Origin: Clostridiales bacterium
Lineage (GTDB): Bacteria > Bacillota > Clostridia > Oscillospirales > Ruminococcaceae
Assembly (NCBI GenBank): GCA_019423685.1
Contig: JAHZAY010000003.1
Location: 124,001 to 188,000, forward strand
Direction: 5' to 3'
Length of the DNA stretch: 64,000 bases
The notes below the pieces were generated by a model. The model did no database searches and was not told the origin of the DNA. It worked only from the letters and a program-made list of their open reading frames with translations. Below are positions 26,484 to 34,789 of the stretch, piece by piece (within the stretch, counting starts at the first letter, position 1; every line of letters begins with the position of its first letter). The position numbers and the translations under genes are program-made.

Positions 26484-26562
26484 GGTGGTCATCTCCCCTT
26501 TTCGATCTGTTTACAATATGTCGTGATTGGTCTGCTTGCAGATAGGTACTTTCCGCCGCTTT

Positions 26563-26976
26563 CTACAGCACCATGAGCAGGGTTCCCGCGCCGATGAGCA
26601 GACAGCCAAGAACGGTCTTTGTAGAAACTGTTTCGTGCAGGAAGATAAATGCCAGCACGATGGTGATGACGACGCTCAGCTTGTCGATTGGCACGACCTT
26701 GCTGGCCTCACCGATCTGCAACGCCTTATAGTAGCACAGCCACGAAGCGCCGGTAGCCAATCCCGAAAGGACCAAAAAGAGCCAGCTCTTGCGGCCGATG
26801 GAGCTGATGCCTCCGCCTGTATTGGTGATGAGCACCATTCCCCACGCCATCAACAGAACAACAGTCGTACGGATTGCTGTCGCAAGATTCGAATTTACTC
26901 CGTCAATTCCGATCTTTGCAAGAATCGAGGTCAGCGCGGCAAATACCGAGGACCCCAATGCAAATGCAAACCACAT
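26563..26976 (-). CDS. Half-size EamA/DMT-family transporter
   Basis: 137 aa with about four to five membrane segments and a single EamA domain (SVFAALTSILAKIGIDGV through GCLLIGAGTLLMVL). Full DMT transporters carry two such domains; single-domain members would have to pair. Substrate unknown. AAGGAGA precedes ATG. It stands alone between the hydrolase gene and aspA. Confidence 0.88.
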   Translation of the reverse strand: MWFAFALGSSVFAALTSILAKIGIDGVNSNLATAIRTTVVLLMAWGMVLITNTGGGISSIGRKSWLFLVLSGLATGASWLCYYKALQIGEASKVVPIDKLSVVITIVLAFIFLHETVSTKTVLGCLLIGAGTLLMVL

Positions 26977-27072
26977 AATACCGTCTCCTTATTTTTTTAA
27001 GACAAATAGAAAGCTTCGCTTTCCATCCAACAGCTTACCACAATCCAGCCCAAATGTCTATGCAAACCGCAC

Positions 27073-27107
27073 AAAAAAGATCCCGAACCTTTTGGTTCGG
27101 GATCTTT
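27073..27107 (-). terminator. Terminator after aspA
   Basis: AAAGATCCCGAACC and GGTTCGGGATCTTT pair around TTTT, with an A-run (27073-27078) giving the U-tract on the minus strand. Confidence 0.92.
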
Positions 27108-27123
27108 ACAGCTTTGGAAATGA

Positions 27124-28500
27124 TTATACCATTGCGTGTGGGTCGAGCAGCTTTTCAATCTCCTCGTCGGTGAATCTGCCGCTCTCATGCAGCAACTCAC
27201 GTACAGACTGGCCGGTCTTGATTGCTTTCTTTGCAATATCTGCTGCAAACTGGTAGCCAACCTGTGGGCAGATTGCAGTGATGATGCCGACAGAACCGTC
27301 AACCAGTGCCTGGCAGCGATCTGCATTTGCAGTGATGCCGGAAACGCAGTTGTCAACGAAGGTCTGAACAGCGCCGGTCAGAGCGATGATGGATTCGAAC
27401 AGCTTGTGGTACAGAACCGGCTCAGCGTAGTTGAGCTCGAGCTGGCCAGCCTCAGCTGCCATGGTGATGCAGACATCGTTGCCCATGATGCAGAATGCAG
27501 CCTGGGACATAACCTCTGCGATTACCGGGTTTACCTTACCTGGCATGATGGAGGAACCGTTCTGCTTAGCAGGCAGGTTGATCTCCTGGAAGCCGCAGCG
27601 AGGACCGGAAGACATCAGGCGGAAGTCGTTTGCCATCTTGGAGCAGGAGATCGCGCAGGTCTTCAGGGTTGCGGAAACATAAGCGTAAGAATCGAGGTTC
27701 TGGGTGCCATCGATCAGGTCGTCTGCCTTAACCAGCGGCAGGCCGGTGATCTTTGCAAGCTCAGGAGCCAGAGCATCGACATAAACAGGGTTTGCATTGA
27801 GTGCAGTGCCGACTGCAGTACCGCCCATGTTGATGGCGTACATGCCTTCCAGTGCTCTGTTCATGCGAACCAGGTCACGCTGGATTGCTTTGCGGTATGC
27901 GCCGAACTCGGAGCCCAGACGGATCGGAACAGCATCCTGCATCTGGGTGCGGCCCATCTTGATGATGTTGTGGAACTCTGCTTCTTTCTGAGCAAGAGCC
28001 GCATCGAGACGCTCGAGCTGTTCAATTGCTTTTTTCAGCAGTTTTGCAGCGGTCAGCTTTGCAGCAGATGGGAACACGTCGTTGGTGGACTGTGCACGGT
28101 TTACATGGTCGTTTGGATGTACGATCGAATAGTCGCCCTTCTTGCCGCCGAGGATCTCGATGGCGCGGTTTGCGATTACTTCGTTCGCGTTCATGTTAGC
28201 AGTGGTGCCTGCGCCGCCCTGGATCGGGTCGCACAGGAACTGATCGTGGAATTTGCCGGCGATGATTTCGTCGCAGGCCTGGCAGATTGCATCTTTGATC
28301 TTCTCGTCAAGCTCGCCTACCATGCAGTTGCAGATTGCGCAAGCTTTTTTGATCTCTGCCATCGAGTTGATGAACTCTGGCTGCAGTTTTAAGCCGGTGA
28401 TGTGGAAGTTTTCTGCACCGCGCAGGGACTGTACGCCATAGTAAGCGTCTACTGGAACTTCTCTTTCGCCGATAGAGTCTTTTTCAATACGGTATTCCAT
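27124..28500 (-). CDS. aspA: Aspartate ammonia-lyase
   Basis: Reversibly deaminates aspartate to fumarate and ammonia. 458 aa, fumarase/aspartase superfamily. Motifs: QGGAGTTANMNANEV, the TSTND-like NRAQSTNDVFPS, and the mobile active-site loop GSSIMPGKVNP containing the catalytic Ser. ATG at 28500 has GGAAGG ten bases upstream; a TTG at 28509 is less likely. It uses codons typical of highly expressed genes here. Divergent from malic enzyme; together they could feed aspartate carbon to pyruvate if a fumarase is present elsewhere. Confidence 0.95.
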   Translation of the reverse strand: MEYRIEKDSIGEREVPVDAYYGVQSLRGAENFHITGLKLQPEFINSMAEIKKACAICNCMVGELDEKIKDAICQACDEIIAGKFHDQFLCDPIQGGAGTTANMNANEVIANRAIEILGGKKGDYSIVHPNDHVNRAQSTNDVFPSAAKLTAAKLLKKAIEQLERLDAALAQKEAEFHNIIKMGRTQMQDAVPIRLGSEFGAYRKAIQRDLVRMNRALEGMYAINMGGTAVGTALNANPVYVDALAPELAKITGLPLVKADDLIDGTQNLDSYAYVSATLKTCAISCSKMANDFRLMSSGPRCGFQEINLPAKQNGSSIMPGKVNPVIAEVMSQAAFCIMGNDVCITMAAEAGQLELNYAEPVLYHKLFESIIALTGAVQTFVDNCVSGITANADRCQALVDGSVGIITAICPQVGYQFAADIAKKAIKTGQSVRELLHESGRFTDEEIEKLLDPHAMV

Positions 28501-28571
28501 TACTTTCAACCTTCCCGTTAAAATTAAAGTTACAGGACACCCCCACAGAGGTGCCCTCTGTTTCTGCTTTT

Positions 28572-28590
28572 TGACGCAATTCTTGCATCA
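28572..28590. promoter_or_regulatory. Operator-like inverted repeat in the aspA leader
   Basis: TGACGCAA-TTC-TTGCATCA, eight-base arms with one mismatch, placed at about +3 to +21 of the predicted aspA transcript. Confidence 0.5.
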
Positions 28591-28599
28591 TTTGCTTTT

Positions 28600-28627
28600 A
28601 TTATAGCAAGTCACTGGAAAAAATCAA
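28600..28627 (-). promoter_or_regulatory. aspA promoter
   Basis: TTGATT and TATAAT, 16 bases apart, on the minus strand; about a 95-base leader to the aspA start. Confidence 0.7.
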
Positions 28628-28722
28628 GGGCTTTTCACCATATTTTCATCCCTTTTGACCCATTCCTCTCATTTTTTTGCAATTTGTCCATCATTTTGGC
28701 AAAAGTTTGTACGCTTTTTCTA

Positions 28723-28752
28723 TTGCCTTTTTTTATAGGAAAATAGTACAAT
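28723..28752 (+). promoter_or_regulatory. Possible malic enzyme promoter
   Basis: TTGCCT and TACAAT with an 18-base spacer, about 100 bases before the start codon. Apart from the promoters and the aspA operator, 28501-28852 shows no gene. Confidence 0.45.
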
Positions 28753-28852
28753 GAATATATGCAAGTGACGCTGGCTTCTCGTGCCATTCTAACAAAATGT
28801 ACACAAGATGAAAGCAAAAAGATCACCGTTTAAATGTAAGGAGGATTTCCCC

Positions 28853-30082
28853 ATGGATGTTTACGAAAGATCCCTTGAACTGCACAAAAAAGCGCAGGGC
28901 AAGCTTCGTGTTGAATGCAAAGTACCTCTCAACGGTCCGGATGACCTCTCCCTGGCTTATTCCCCAGGCGTAGCGCAGCCTTGCCTTGAGATTCAGAAAG
29001 ACTACAATAATATTTATGAGTATACCGCAAAGGGCAACATGGTTGCTGTTGTCACCAACGGCACCGCTGTACTGGGCCTGGGCGACATTGGCGCAGGAGC
29101 TGGCCTGCCTGTTATGGAAGGTAAAGCTGTTCTGTTCAAATCCTTTGCTGGCGTAGACGCTTTCCCGATCTGCCTGGACACCAAAGATCCTGACAAGATC
29201 ATCGAGGCTGTAAAACTGATGGAGCCAACCTTTGGCGGCGTCAATCTCGAGGACATCAAAGCACCGGAGTGCTTCTACATCGAGACCAAGCTCAAAGAGA
29301 TCTGCAATATCCCAGTATTCCATGACGACCAGCACGGCACTGCCATCATCACCGCTGCTGCTACCATGAACGCTCTGAAACTGCTGGGCAAAAAACCAGA
29401 AGAAATCCGCGTTGCCGTCAACGGCGCAGGCGCTGCTGCCATCTCGGTTTCCAAACTGCTCATGGCTATCGGCGTAAAGGATATCTCCCTGTGCGATTCC
29501 AAGGGCGCTATCTACGAAGGCCGCGAGAACCTCAAAGAGTCCACCGTTGAGCTCTCCAAAGTTACCAACCCACGCAAGATCAAGGGCGGCATCGCTGACC
29601 TGATGAAGGACGCTGATATGTTCATCGGCCTGTCTGTCGGCAACTGCGTAACTCCAGAGATGGTTAAGACCATGAAACCAAACCCGATCATCTTTGCTTG
29701 CGCGAACCCAACTCCAGAGATCTCTCCAGAGCTGGCAAAAGAAGCTGGCGCTGCCGTTATCGGTACCGGCCGCTCCGACTACCCGAACCAGATCAACAAC
29801 GTACTGGCATTCCCTGGCATCTTCCGTGGTGCTCTGGATGTTCGTGCTACCAAGATCAACGAGGAAATGAAACTGGCTGCTGCAAAAGCACTGGCTTCTC
29901 TGGTTGCCGATGACGAGCTGAAAGCTGAGTACGTCATCCCATCCCCATTCGATCCTCGCGTAGCTCCAGCCGTTGCAAAATACGTTGCACAGGCTGCGAT
30001 CGAGACCGGCGTTGCTCAGAAGACCGACATCACTCCAGATCAGGTTGCAGAGCACACCCGTCAGCTGGTTGCAAAGAAATAA
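28853..30082 (+). CDS. NAD(P)-dependent malic enzyme
   Basis: Oxidatively decarboxylates malate to pyruvate with NAD(P)H production. 409 aa, the short bacterial form without a phosphotransacetylase-like extension. LSLAYSPGVAQPCLEI and VTNGTAVLGLGDIGA hold substrate-binding residues; FHDDQHGTA carries the metal-binding Asp pair; VAVNGAGAAAISVSKLL is the Rossmann loop. ATG at 28853 follows AAGGAGG; the upstream ATG at 28808 would include that site. Codon choice (CCA, GTA, GCT, CTG) marks it as highly expressed. Confidence 0.95.
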   Translation: MDVYERSLELHKKAQGKLRVECKVPLNGPDDLSLAYSPGVAQPCLEIQKDYNNIYEYTAKGNMVAVVTNGTAVLGLGDIGAGAGLPVMEGKAVLFKSFAGVDAFPICLDTKDPDKIIEAVKLMEPTFGGVNLEDIKAPECFYIETKLKEICNIPVFHDDQHGTAIITAAATMNALKLLGKKPEEIRVAVNGAGAAAISVSKLLMAIGVKDISLCDSKGAIYEGRENLKESTVELSKVTNPRKIKGGIADLMKDADMFIGLSVGNCVTPEMVKTMKPNPIIFACANPTPEISPELAKEAGAAVIGTGRSDYPNQINNVLAFPGIFRGALDVRATKINEEMKLAAAKALASLVADDELKAEYVIPSPFDPRVAPAVAKYVAQAAIETGVAQKTDITPDQVAEHTRQLVAKK

Positions 30083-30106
30083 ATATTTCCCTTTTTTCAT
30101 CCTAAA

Positions 30107-30144
30107 AGAAGAGGCGCCGTTTAGCATAAACGGCGCCTCTTTTG
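30107..30144 (+). terminator. Terminator after malic enzyme
   Basis: AAGAGGCGCCGTTTA and TAAACGGCGCCTCTT pair around GCA, followed by TT and a T-rich run. Confidence 0.93.
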
Positions 30145-30186
30145 TTTAACAGCCTGCACTTTCCCTTTTAAAACGGAGGTCTATCA

Positions 30187-30621
30187 ATGCAAATACTTGT
30201 TGCAACCCCTACCCTGTTACCCAAAGCTGCGAAACTGGCACAGATGCTCTGGCCGCATCACTCCGCTGCACTGCTTGAGGCAGAATTGCAGGACCAACTG
30301 GACAGCGGCGCTGCTGTGCTGCTTGCGATGGAAAATGAGCAGCCCATCGGATTTGCTCAGTGTTCGCTGCGGCACGACTATGTGGAGGGAACTTCCTCGA
30401 GCCCGGTGGGATATCTGGAAGGAATCTTTGTCCTGCCGGAATACCGCCGCCGCGGCACCGCCCACAAGCTGCTGGATGCCTGCCAGGAGTGGGCCAAGTT
30501 GCAGGGCTGCCGACAATTTGCCAGCGACTGTACACTCGACAACGACGACAGCCTGCGCTTTCACCTGGCCTGCGGCTTTGCAGAGGCAAACCGCATCATC
30601 TGTTTTGTAAAGCAGCTGTAG
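30187..30621 (+). CDS. Aminoglycoside 6'-N-acetyltransferase-like protein (AAC(6')-I family, GNAT)
   Basis: 144 aa, the size of AAC(6')-I enzymes, which acetylate the 6'-amino group of aminoglycosides. The sequence follows that family along its length: MLWPHHS, then LRHDYVEGTSSSPVGYLEGI, FVLPEYRRRGTAHKLL (acetyl-CoA loop), CRQFASDCTLDND and CGFAEANRIICF. The match to proteins such as AAC(6')-Iaa is from memory of their sequences. CGGAGGT precedes ATG. It lies alone, not next to a mobile element, so it is probably chromosomal and may have another natural amine substrate. Confidence 0.8.
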   Translation: MQILVATPTLLPKAAKLAQMLWPHHSAALLEAELQDQLDSGAAVLLAMENEQPIGFAQCSLRHDYVEGTSSSPVGYLEGIFVLPEYRRRGTAHKLLDACQEWAKLQGCRQFASDCTLDNDDSLRFHLACGFAEANRIICFVKQL

Positions 30622-30658
30622 CGCTCGAGCAAAAAAGTTTGTTCATTTTTTATTTTTC

Positions 30659-30687
30659 TTGTAAAATCGAACGAAATCCTGTATGAT
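30659..30687 (+). promoter_or_regulatory. Promoter of the zinc-ribbon/DnaJ-finger gene
   Basis: TTGTAA and TATGAT with a 17-base spacer, 44 bases before the ATG. Confidence 0.7.
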
Positions 30688-30730
30688 AGGAATATATGAA
30701 AAAGAGATGAATTCTGTGAGGTGAAAAGAG

Positions 30731-32332
30731 ATGATCTGTCCAAACTGCGGTAAAAAAATACCTTTCCATGCACAATTTTGTCCCCACTGTGGCGCCGCCC
30801 AAAAGGAGAAACCAAAAGCGGACACCCCTGCCCCATCTGAAAACATTTCCACCGAATCCACCCAACAGCCGGCTGCCAGGCCATCCCTCACCCCGCAAGG
30901 CAAAAAGGTGCTGCTGCTGGTTTTGGGCGTTGTGATCCTGCTGGCGGTGCTGCTTTTTGCCCTGTGGCCAAAAAACAACCCATCTGTGCCGACCGCTCCT
31001 TCCAATGCACAGCTACAGCAAACCGGCGTGCAGCTACAGGAAAGCGATGTCCTTGTGCCGGACCCTGTCCGCTTCTTCCAGCTGGAAGAAGATCAATTTG
31101 ATTCGGATGAACTGAACTTTTATTTCTATCTGAGTGGAAACGGCGGAAAACTGCTCAAAGAGTATGAGCGACTTGCCAAGTACGGCTCCTACGATCTGGA
31201 ACAGGGTTTTACAACCAATGAGGAATATTCCTTTGTCTCCTGGCTGTCCTCCTCCAATGAGGAAAAACCCTTTTCCCTCGTCCTCTACACCGAATATTTC
31301 CCAGAGATTGATGTCTCCTACATCCTCATCTCCTTTGTCGAGGGCGCAAAACCGGTCACTCCGCTCTGGATTGACCCCGGAAGCACCTGCGAAGAACCAC
31401 TCACCGCGCTGGAGTATGCCTCCACAAAAGAGCTGGTAGATGCAATTGCTCCTTCTGACGAGGAAAAGGATCTGCTTTCTGTCCCTCAGCCTTCCGACGA
31501 AGCATCCGCTGCAAAACCATCCACGGCCACCCCAACGGAGCCTGTCACCCAAACAGAACCTGCCGCCCAGGCAGAGACTACCTCAGAATCTGCCCAGAAG
31601 GCTTCCTACCCGGACACCGCTTTTCAGTCCCCGCTTTCCTACTGGAACCTTACCGAGGACAATTTGCAGGAAAATACGACAACAGAAGATGGCGTCTTTT
31701 TGCAGTCGGTCTATATCGAACTGGACGAACCGCTCCGCCTGGTGAAAAACTATCTTTTAGACTTGTGCCTCTCCGCCCCCTTCCAGCAAAGCAAAATGAC
31801 CGAGGAAGATTATATAGACCAGCAGGGGAAATACTTTGTCACCTACTATCTTACCTACACCGGTCAAGAAAAGCTGGACAGCTACACCGACTGGACCGGA
31901 AATTCCGGACAGATTGTGGTCCATGCAAACATTTATTATACCGAAAACCGGGCGCTGATTTCCTGGTACTGGGTCGATGACCTGCAACCGGTCGATATGG
32001 AACTGCGCGCTGTCGACATGCCGGTTCCGCTCAAGGGCTCCTCCTCTTCCAGCTCGGGGCAGAGCAGCTCCAGCAGCCAGTCCGGCGCAACCACCGGTTG
32101 GTTTGAGGAGCTCGGCGGCAATCCCGTTCCGTGCCCATTCTGCAACGACGGCAAGGAGACGTGCAGCGCCTGCAACGGAAACAAAGGTAAGTGGGTATAC
32201 GACAACTCGACCCCGAACTACTCCGGAAAGAATTCCTGGGACAATTCCGCCAAAACTTGGGAGCCCTGTACCAAATGTGGAGGGACAGGAGAACAGGATT
32301 GCACCCATTGCGGCGGCGATGGAGAACTCTAA
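30731..32332 (+). CDS. Membrane protein with N-terminal zinc ribbon and C-terminal DnaJ-type zinc fingers
   Basis: 533 aa. Residues 3-20 form a zinc ribbon (CPNCGKK, then CPHCGAA). One membrane helix follows at about 57-77 (VLLLVLGVVILLAVLLFALW). The large following part (about 90-430) includes two mostly beta segments separated by a Thr/Pro/Glu-rich linker. A Ser-rich spacer near 435-455 precedes four CxxCxxG motifs (CPFCNDG, CSACNGN, CTKCGGT, CTHCGGD) like the DnaJ cysteine-rich domain. With a single helix, the ribbon would be cytosolic and the DnaJ-like fingers outside. No J domain. Function unknown. Confidence 0.8.
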   Translation: MICPNCGKKIPFHAQFCPHCGAAQKEKPKADTPAPSENISTESTQQPAARPSLTPQGKKVLLLVLGVVILLAVLLFALWPKNNPSVPTAPSNAQLQQTGVQLQESDVLVPDPVRFFQLEEDQFDSDELNFYFYLSGNGGKLLKEYERLAKYGSYDLEQGFTTNEEYSFVSWLSSSNEEKPFSLVLYTEYFPEIDVSYILISFVEGAKPVTPLWIDPGSTCEEPLTALEYASTKELVDAIAPSDEEKDLLSVPQPSDEASAAKPSTATPTEPVTQTEPAAQAETTSESAQKASYPDTAFQSPLSYWNLTEDNLQENTTTEDGVFLQSVYIELDEPLRLVKNYLLDLCLSAPFQQSKMTEEDYIDQQGKYFVTYYLTYTGQEKLDSYTDWTGNSGQIVVHANIYYTENRALISWYWVDDLQPVDMELRAVDMPVPLKGSSSSSSGQSSSSSQSGATTGWFEELGGNPVPCPFCNDGKETCSACNGNKGKWVYDNSTPNYSGKNSWDNSAKTWEPCTKCGGTGEQDCTHCGGDGEL

Positions 32333-32366
32333 AATCAAAATGCAGTAAAACACACCGCATCCCACA

Positions 32367-32406
32367 AACAGGGAGGCAGCTTTTAAAAAAGCTGCCTCCC
32401 TGTTTT
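32367..32406. terminator. Bidirectional terminator between convergent genes
   Basis: AACAGGGAGGCAGCTTT and AAAGCTGCCTCCCTGTT stem with short AT loop and T-run; shared by the DnaJ-finger gene and trmO. Confidence 0.93.
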
Positions 32407-32410
32407 CTTT

Positions 32411-33109
32411 CTACTGGTCTGCCTTCTGTTCAATCCCGATCACCGTCAACCGATCCTCGTCCACACAAAAGTGCACCTCCCAGCTTCCGAAAGCAAAGCC
32501 GTACACCCGCTGCGGATCGTGCTGATAACTCGGGCGCGGATCGCTCTGCAGCACAGCAATTAACGCTGCGCATTTGTCCGGCGGCATCTTGTCCGCCTCC
32601 TGTTTGGGGATGTCCACCTTCAGCGGCTGTAGATTGAGCCGGTCGGTAAAACCTCCCGTAGCCTGTGGATGGCTGTCGGTATAAGCGAGATAGGGTTTGA
32701 TGTCGAGAATCGGGGTGCCGTCCATCAGGTCCGCTCCCGCTACACGGAGGACACATCCCTCCTGCGGGCGCTTCTCGATTCCCAGCAGTTTGACCGAGGA
32801 AAGCCCAATCGCATTGGGGCGGAAGGGCGAACGGGTTGCAAATACCCCCACACGGCGATTGCCGCCCAGCTTCGGCGGCCGCACCGTAGGCGACCAATCT
32901 TCCCGAACGGCCTTGGAAAATTGCCACAACAGCCACAGATGGGAAAATTCCTCCAACCCGCGCAGCGCTTGTGGATCGCGGTACTCCGGCTCAAAGACGA
33001 TTCTGGACTCGAGCCCTTCGATCAGACCGCTTTGGCGCGGCACACCAAACTTGGTTGGAAAATCGCTGTGGATGTGAGCGATAATCTTAACTGGAAATAT
33101 CTGAGCCAT
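32411..33109 (-). CDS. trmO: tRNA (adenine(37)-N6)-methyltransferase TrmO
   Basis: Methylates N6-threonylcarbamoyladenosine at tRNA position 37 using S-adenosylmethionine. 232 aa, normal length. The TsaA-like domain carries FGVPRQSGL, EEFSHLWLLWQF and ATRSPFRPNAIGLSSVKLLG, followed by GADLMDGTPILDIKPYLAYTD. ATG at 33109 has AAAGGAAG upstream; the frame opens earlier at 33133 without a ribosome site. It is alone, convergent with the DnaJ-finger gene. Confidence 0.93.
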   Translation of the reverse strand: MAQIFPVKIIAHIHSDFPTKFGVPRQSGLIEGLESRIVFEPEYRDPQALRGLEEFSHLWLLWQFSKAVREDWSPTVRPPKLGGNRRVGVFATRSPFRPNAIGLSSVKLLGIEKRPQEGCVLRVAGADLMDGTPILDIKPYLAYTDSHPQATGGFTDRLNLQPLKVDIPKQEADKMPPDKCAALIAVLQSDPRPSYQHDPQRVYGFAFGSWEVHFCVDEDRLTVIGIEQKADQ

Positions 33110-33223
33110 GTTGTTTCTTCCTTTCCGCAACATCTCTTACAGGGCTGCTCTGATTTTCCCCATTCCTCCGCCCTTTTGCGGCGGCTGGCAGAGGGGAAAA
33201 CGCTGTCACAATCTTTCTGCAAC

Positions 33224-33253
33224 AGTATACCACCATCCCCTTGTCGCTGTAAA
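33224..33253 (-). promoter_or_regulatory. trmO promoter
   Basis: TTTACA and TATACT, 18 bases apart, on the minus strand, leaving a leader of about 110 bases. Confidence 0.6.
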
Positions 33254-33315
33254 GCAACTGAGCAAACAACCATACCCTTAAAAAGCTTCCCCTGTGCAGA
33301 CGAGAGGATGGCTTT

Positions 33316-34194
33316 CTATGCAAAGTTCTCTTTGGCACATTGGATGAGGGTGCGCAGCGCTGGATTCCCCTGCAAGGATTTATAATAAATGCCAAAAGAC
33401 ATCGGATCGACATCTGTCAGGGGGACGCGGGCAATCAGGGGTGTATCTGGCACGAGAAAATCCGGCAATATCGAGATGCCATATCCCGCGGTTACCAACA
33501 CGGTGATTGCCTCAGAGGATTCACAAAAATAAAAGTCAGACGGTGGCCGCACCCCCATCAGTTTGCCCTGCAATTGTGCGATAGAAAGCATTCCCCTGGG
33601 CGGCGCAAACAATACCAGCCTTTCTTGTTTGATCTGCTCCAAGCACAATTCCTTTTGTTTGGACAGGGGATGACTGCCGGGACAGACGCATACAACCGGA
33701 ACCTTTGCAATCTCTTTATACAGCGCTTTGATCTTTCGATCCGATGCCTCTTTAAATCCCACCACGGCGTCCAAATCCCCCTCCTCGAGCATCCGGTAAA
33801 TGTGCTGGAAAGGGATGGTTTGCAGGCGCGGATGAAGCTCTGGGCGCTGTTCGCGCAACATTTGCAGGGTATCGGACAGCAAAAACATACACGGAAAATT
33901 ATAACAGCCTACCGTCAGCGTCTCGATGCTGCCCTCCACTGCGCCTTCAAACCGCTTCTTTGCCCGCTGCGAAAGCGCCACAATCTGCTTTGCATCCGCC
34001 AAAAACACCTTTCCCTCCTGCGTCAGGCGGACAGTGCGCGTCGTTCGCTGAAATAGCTTCACATTGAGTTCCCGCTCCAACGACTGGATCTGTTGGCTGA
34101 CTGCGGGGTGGGTTACATGCAGCGCCTGTGCAGCCTGTGCAAAACTTAAATACTCCGCTACTGCCAAAAAGCAGGACAGCTGAAAGGTATTCAC
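33316..34194 (-). CDS. LysR-family transcriptional regulator
   Basis: 293 aa. The N-terminal winged helix has the LysR pattern FLAVAEYLSFAQAAQALHVT and SQQIQSLERELNVKLFQRT; residues 90-290 form the periplasmic-binding-like effector domain. GTG at 34194 has AAAGGAG upstream, so the longer frame from 34260 is rejected. It is divergent from the MarR-ABC exporter operon. An AATTAG-N13-CTAATT repeat in its leader is a candidate autoregulatory site. Its target and ligand are unknown. Confidence 0.92.
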   Translation of the reverse strand: MNTFQLSCFLAVAEYLSFAQAAQALHVTHPAVSQQIQSLERELNVKLFQRTTRTVRLTQEGKVFLADAKQIVALSQRAKKRFEGAVEGSIETLTVGCYNFPCMFLLSDTLQMLREQRPELHPRLQTIPFQHIYRMLEEGDLDAVVGFKEASDRKIKALYKEIAKVPVVCVCPGSHPLSKQKELCLEQIKQERLVLFAPPRGMLSIAQLQGKLMGVRPPSDFYFCESSEAITVLVTAGYGISILPDFLVPDTPLIARVPLTDVDPMSFGIYYKSLQGNPALRTLIQCAKENFA

Positions 34195-34209
34195 TGTACC
34201 CTCTCCTTT

Positions 34210-34234
34210 AATTAGTAAGTTTTTCTTTCTAATT
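34210..34234. promoter_or_regulatory. LysR-type inverted repeat
   Basis: AATTAG and CTAATT, 13 bases apart, between the LysR start and the divergent promoter. The arm spacing fits a T-N11-A LysR-box reading but is short and AT-rich. Confidence 0.4.
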
Positions 34235-34249
34235 GTAACAGATTTTAAA

Positions 34250-34277
34250 TTCACTTTCAAGGGAAAATCTGTATAAT
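34250..34277 (+). promoter_or_regulatory. Promoter of the MarR-ABC exporter operon
   Basis: TTCACT and a consensus TATAAT, 16 bases apart. Confidence 0.65.
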
Positions 34278-34286
34278 AGTATTGGA

Positions 34287-34314
34287 GCGAATAGTTCGGG
34301 CACGAACTATTCGC
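34287..34314. promoter_or_regulatory. Perfect 12+12 bp MarR operator
   Basis: GCGAATAGTTCG and CGAACTATTCGC around GGCA, beginning ten bases after the -10 box and so covering the start of transcription. No T-run follows, so it is an operator and not a terminator. The adjacent MarR gene is the obvious binder. Confidence 0.75.
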
Positions 34315-34342
34315 TTAAAAAAGCAGAAAAGGAGAAGAAAAA

Positions 34343-34789
34343 TTGCAACAAAACGTATTGTGGCTTTTAAAACAGCTTCAGCTTTCGTTGGAGCAGTATG
34401 AAAAGATACAGATGAAAGAGCTCGATTTATCGCCCACTCAGGCAATCCTGCTGCATTATCTGCTCCTGCATAAAGGACAGGACATCTACAGCGCGGACCT
34501 TCACCAGACGCTTTGCATCTCCAAATCGTCGGTTTCCTCCGCTCTTAAAGCACTACAGCAAAAGGGATATGTCACCGTCCAAAAAAACATCTGGGACGAC
34601 AGAAAAAAACAGCTTATCTTAACCGATCAGGCCGATGGTGCAAAAGAAGCACTCTGCGCCCACCTGCTCAAACAAAATCAGCAGCTGTGCCGGCAGATTC
34701 CAGCACAACGGCTGCAGCTGCTTGCGGACGATTTGGAGCAGATGATCCGCAATCTAAAACAAGGTACAAAACAGGAGGCGTCTATATGA
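34343..34789 (+). CDS. MarR-family regulator of the ABC exporter
   Basis: 148 aa from a TTG start with AAAGGAG upstream. The winged helix is visible: LSPTQAILLHYLLLHKGQD, then ISKSSVSSALKALQQKGYVT (recognition helix) and the wing DDRKKQLILTDQ. The stop TGA overlaps the exporter ATG (ATGA), so translation is coupled. It probably represses this operon through the 28-bp palindrome and is relieved by an exporter substrate. Confidence 0.9.
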   Translation: MQQNVLWLLKQLQLSLEQYEKIQMKELDLSPTQAILLHYLLLHKGQDIYSADLHQTLCISKSSVSSALKALQQKGYVTVQKNIWDDRKKQLILTDQADGAKEALCAHLLKQNQQLCRQIPAQRLQLLADDLEQMIRNLKQGTKQEASI

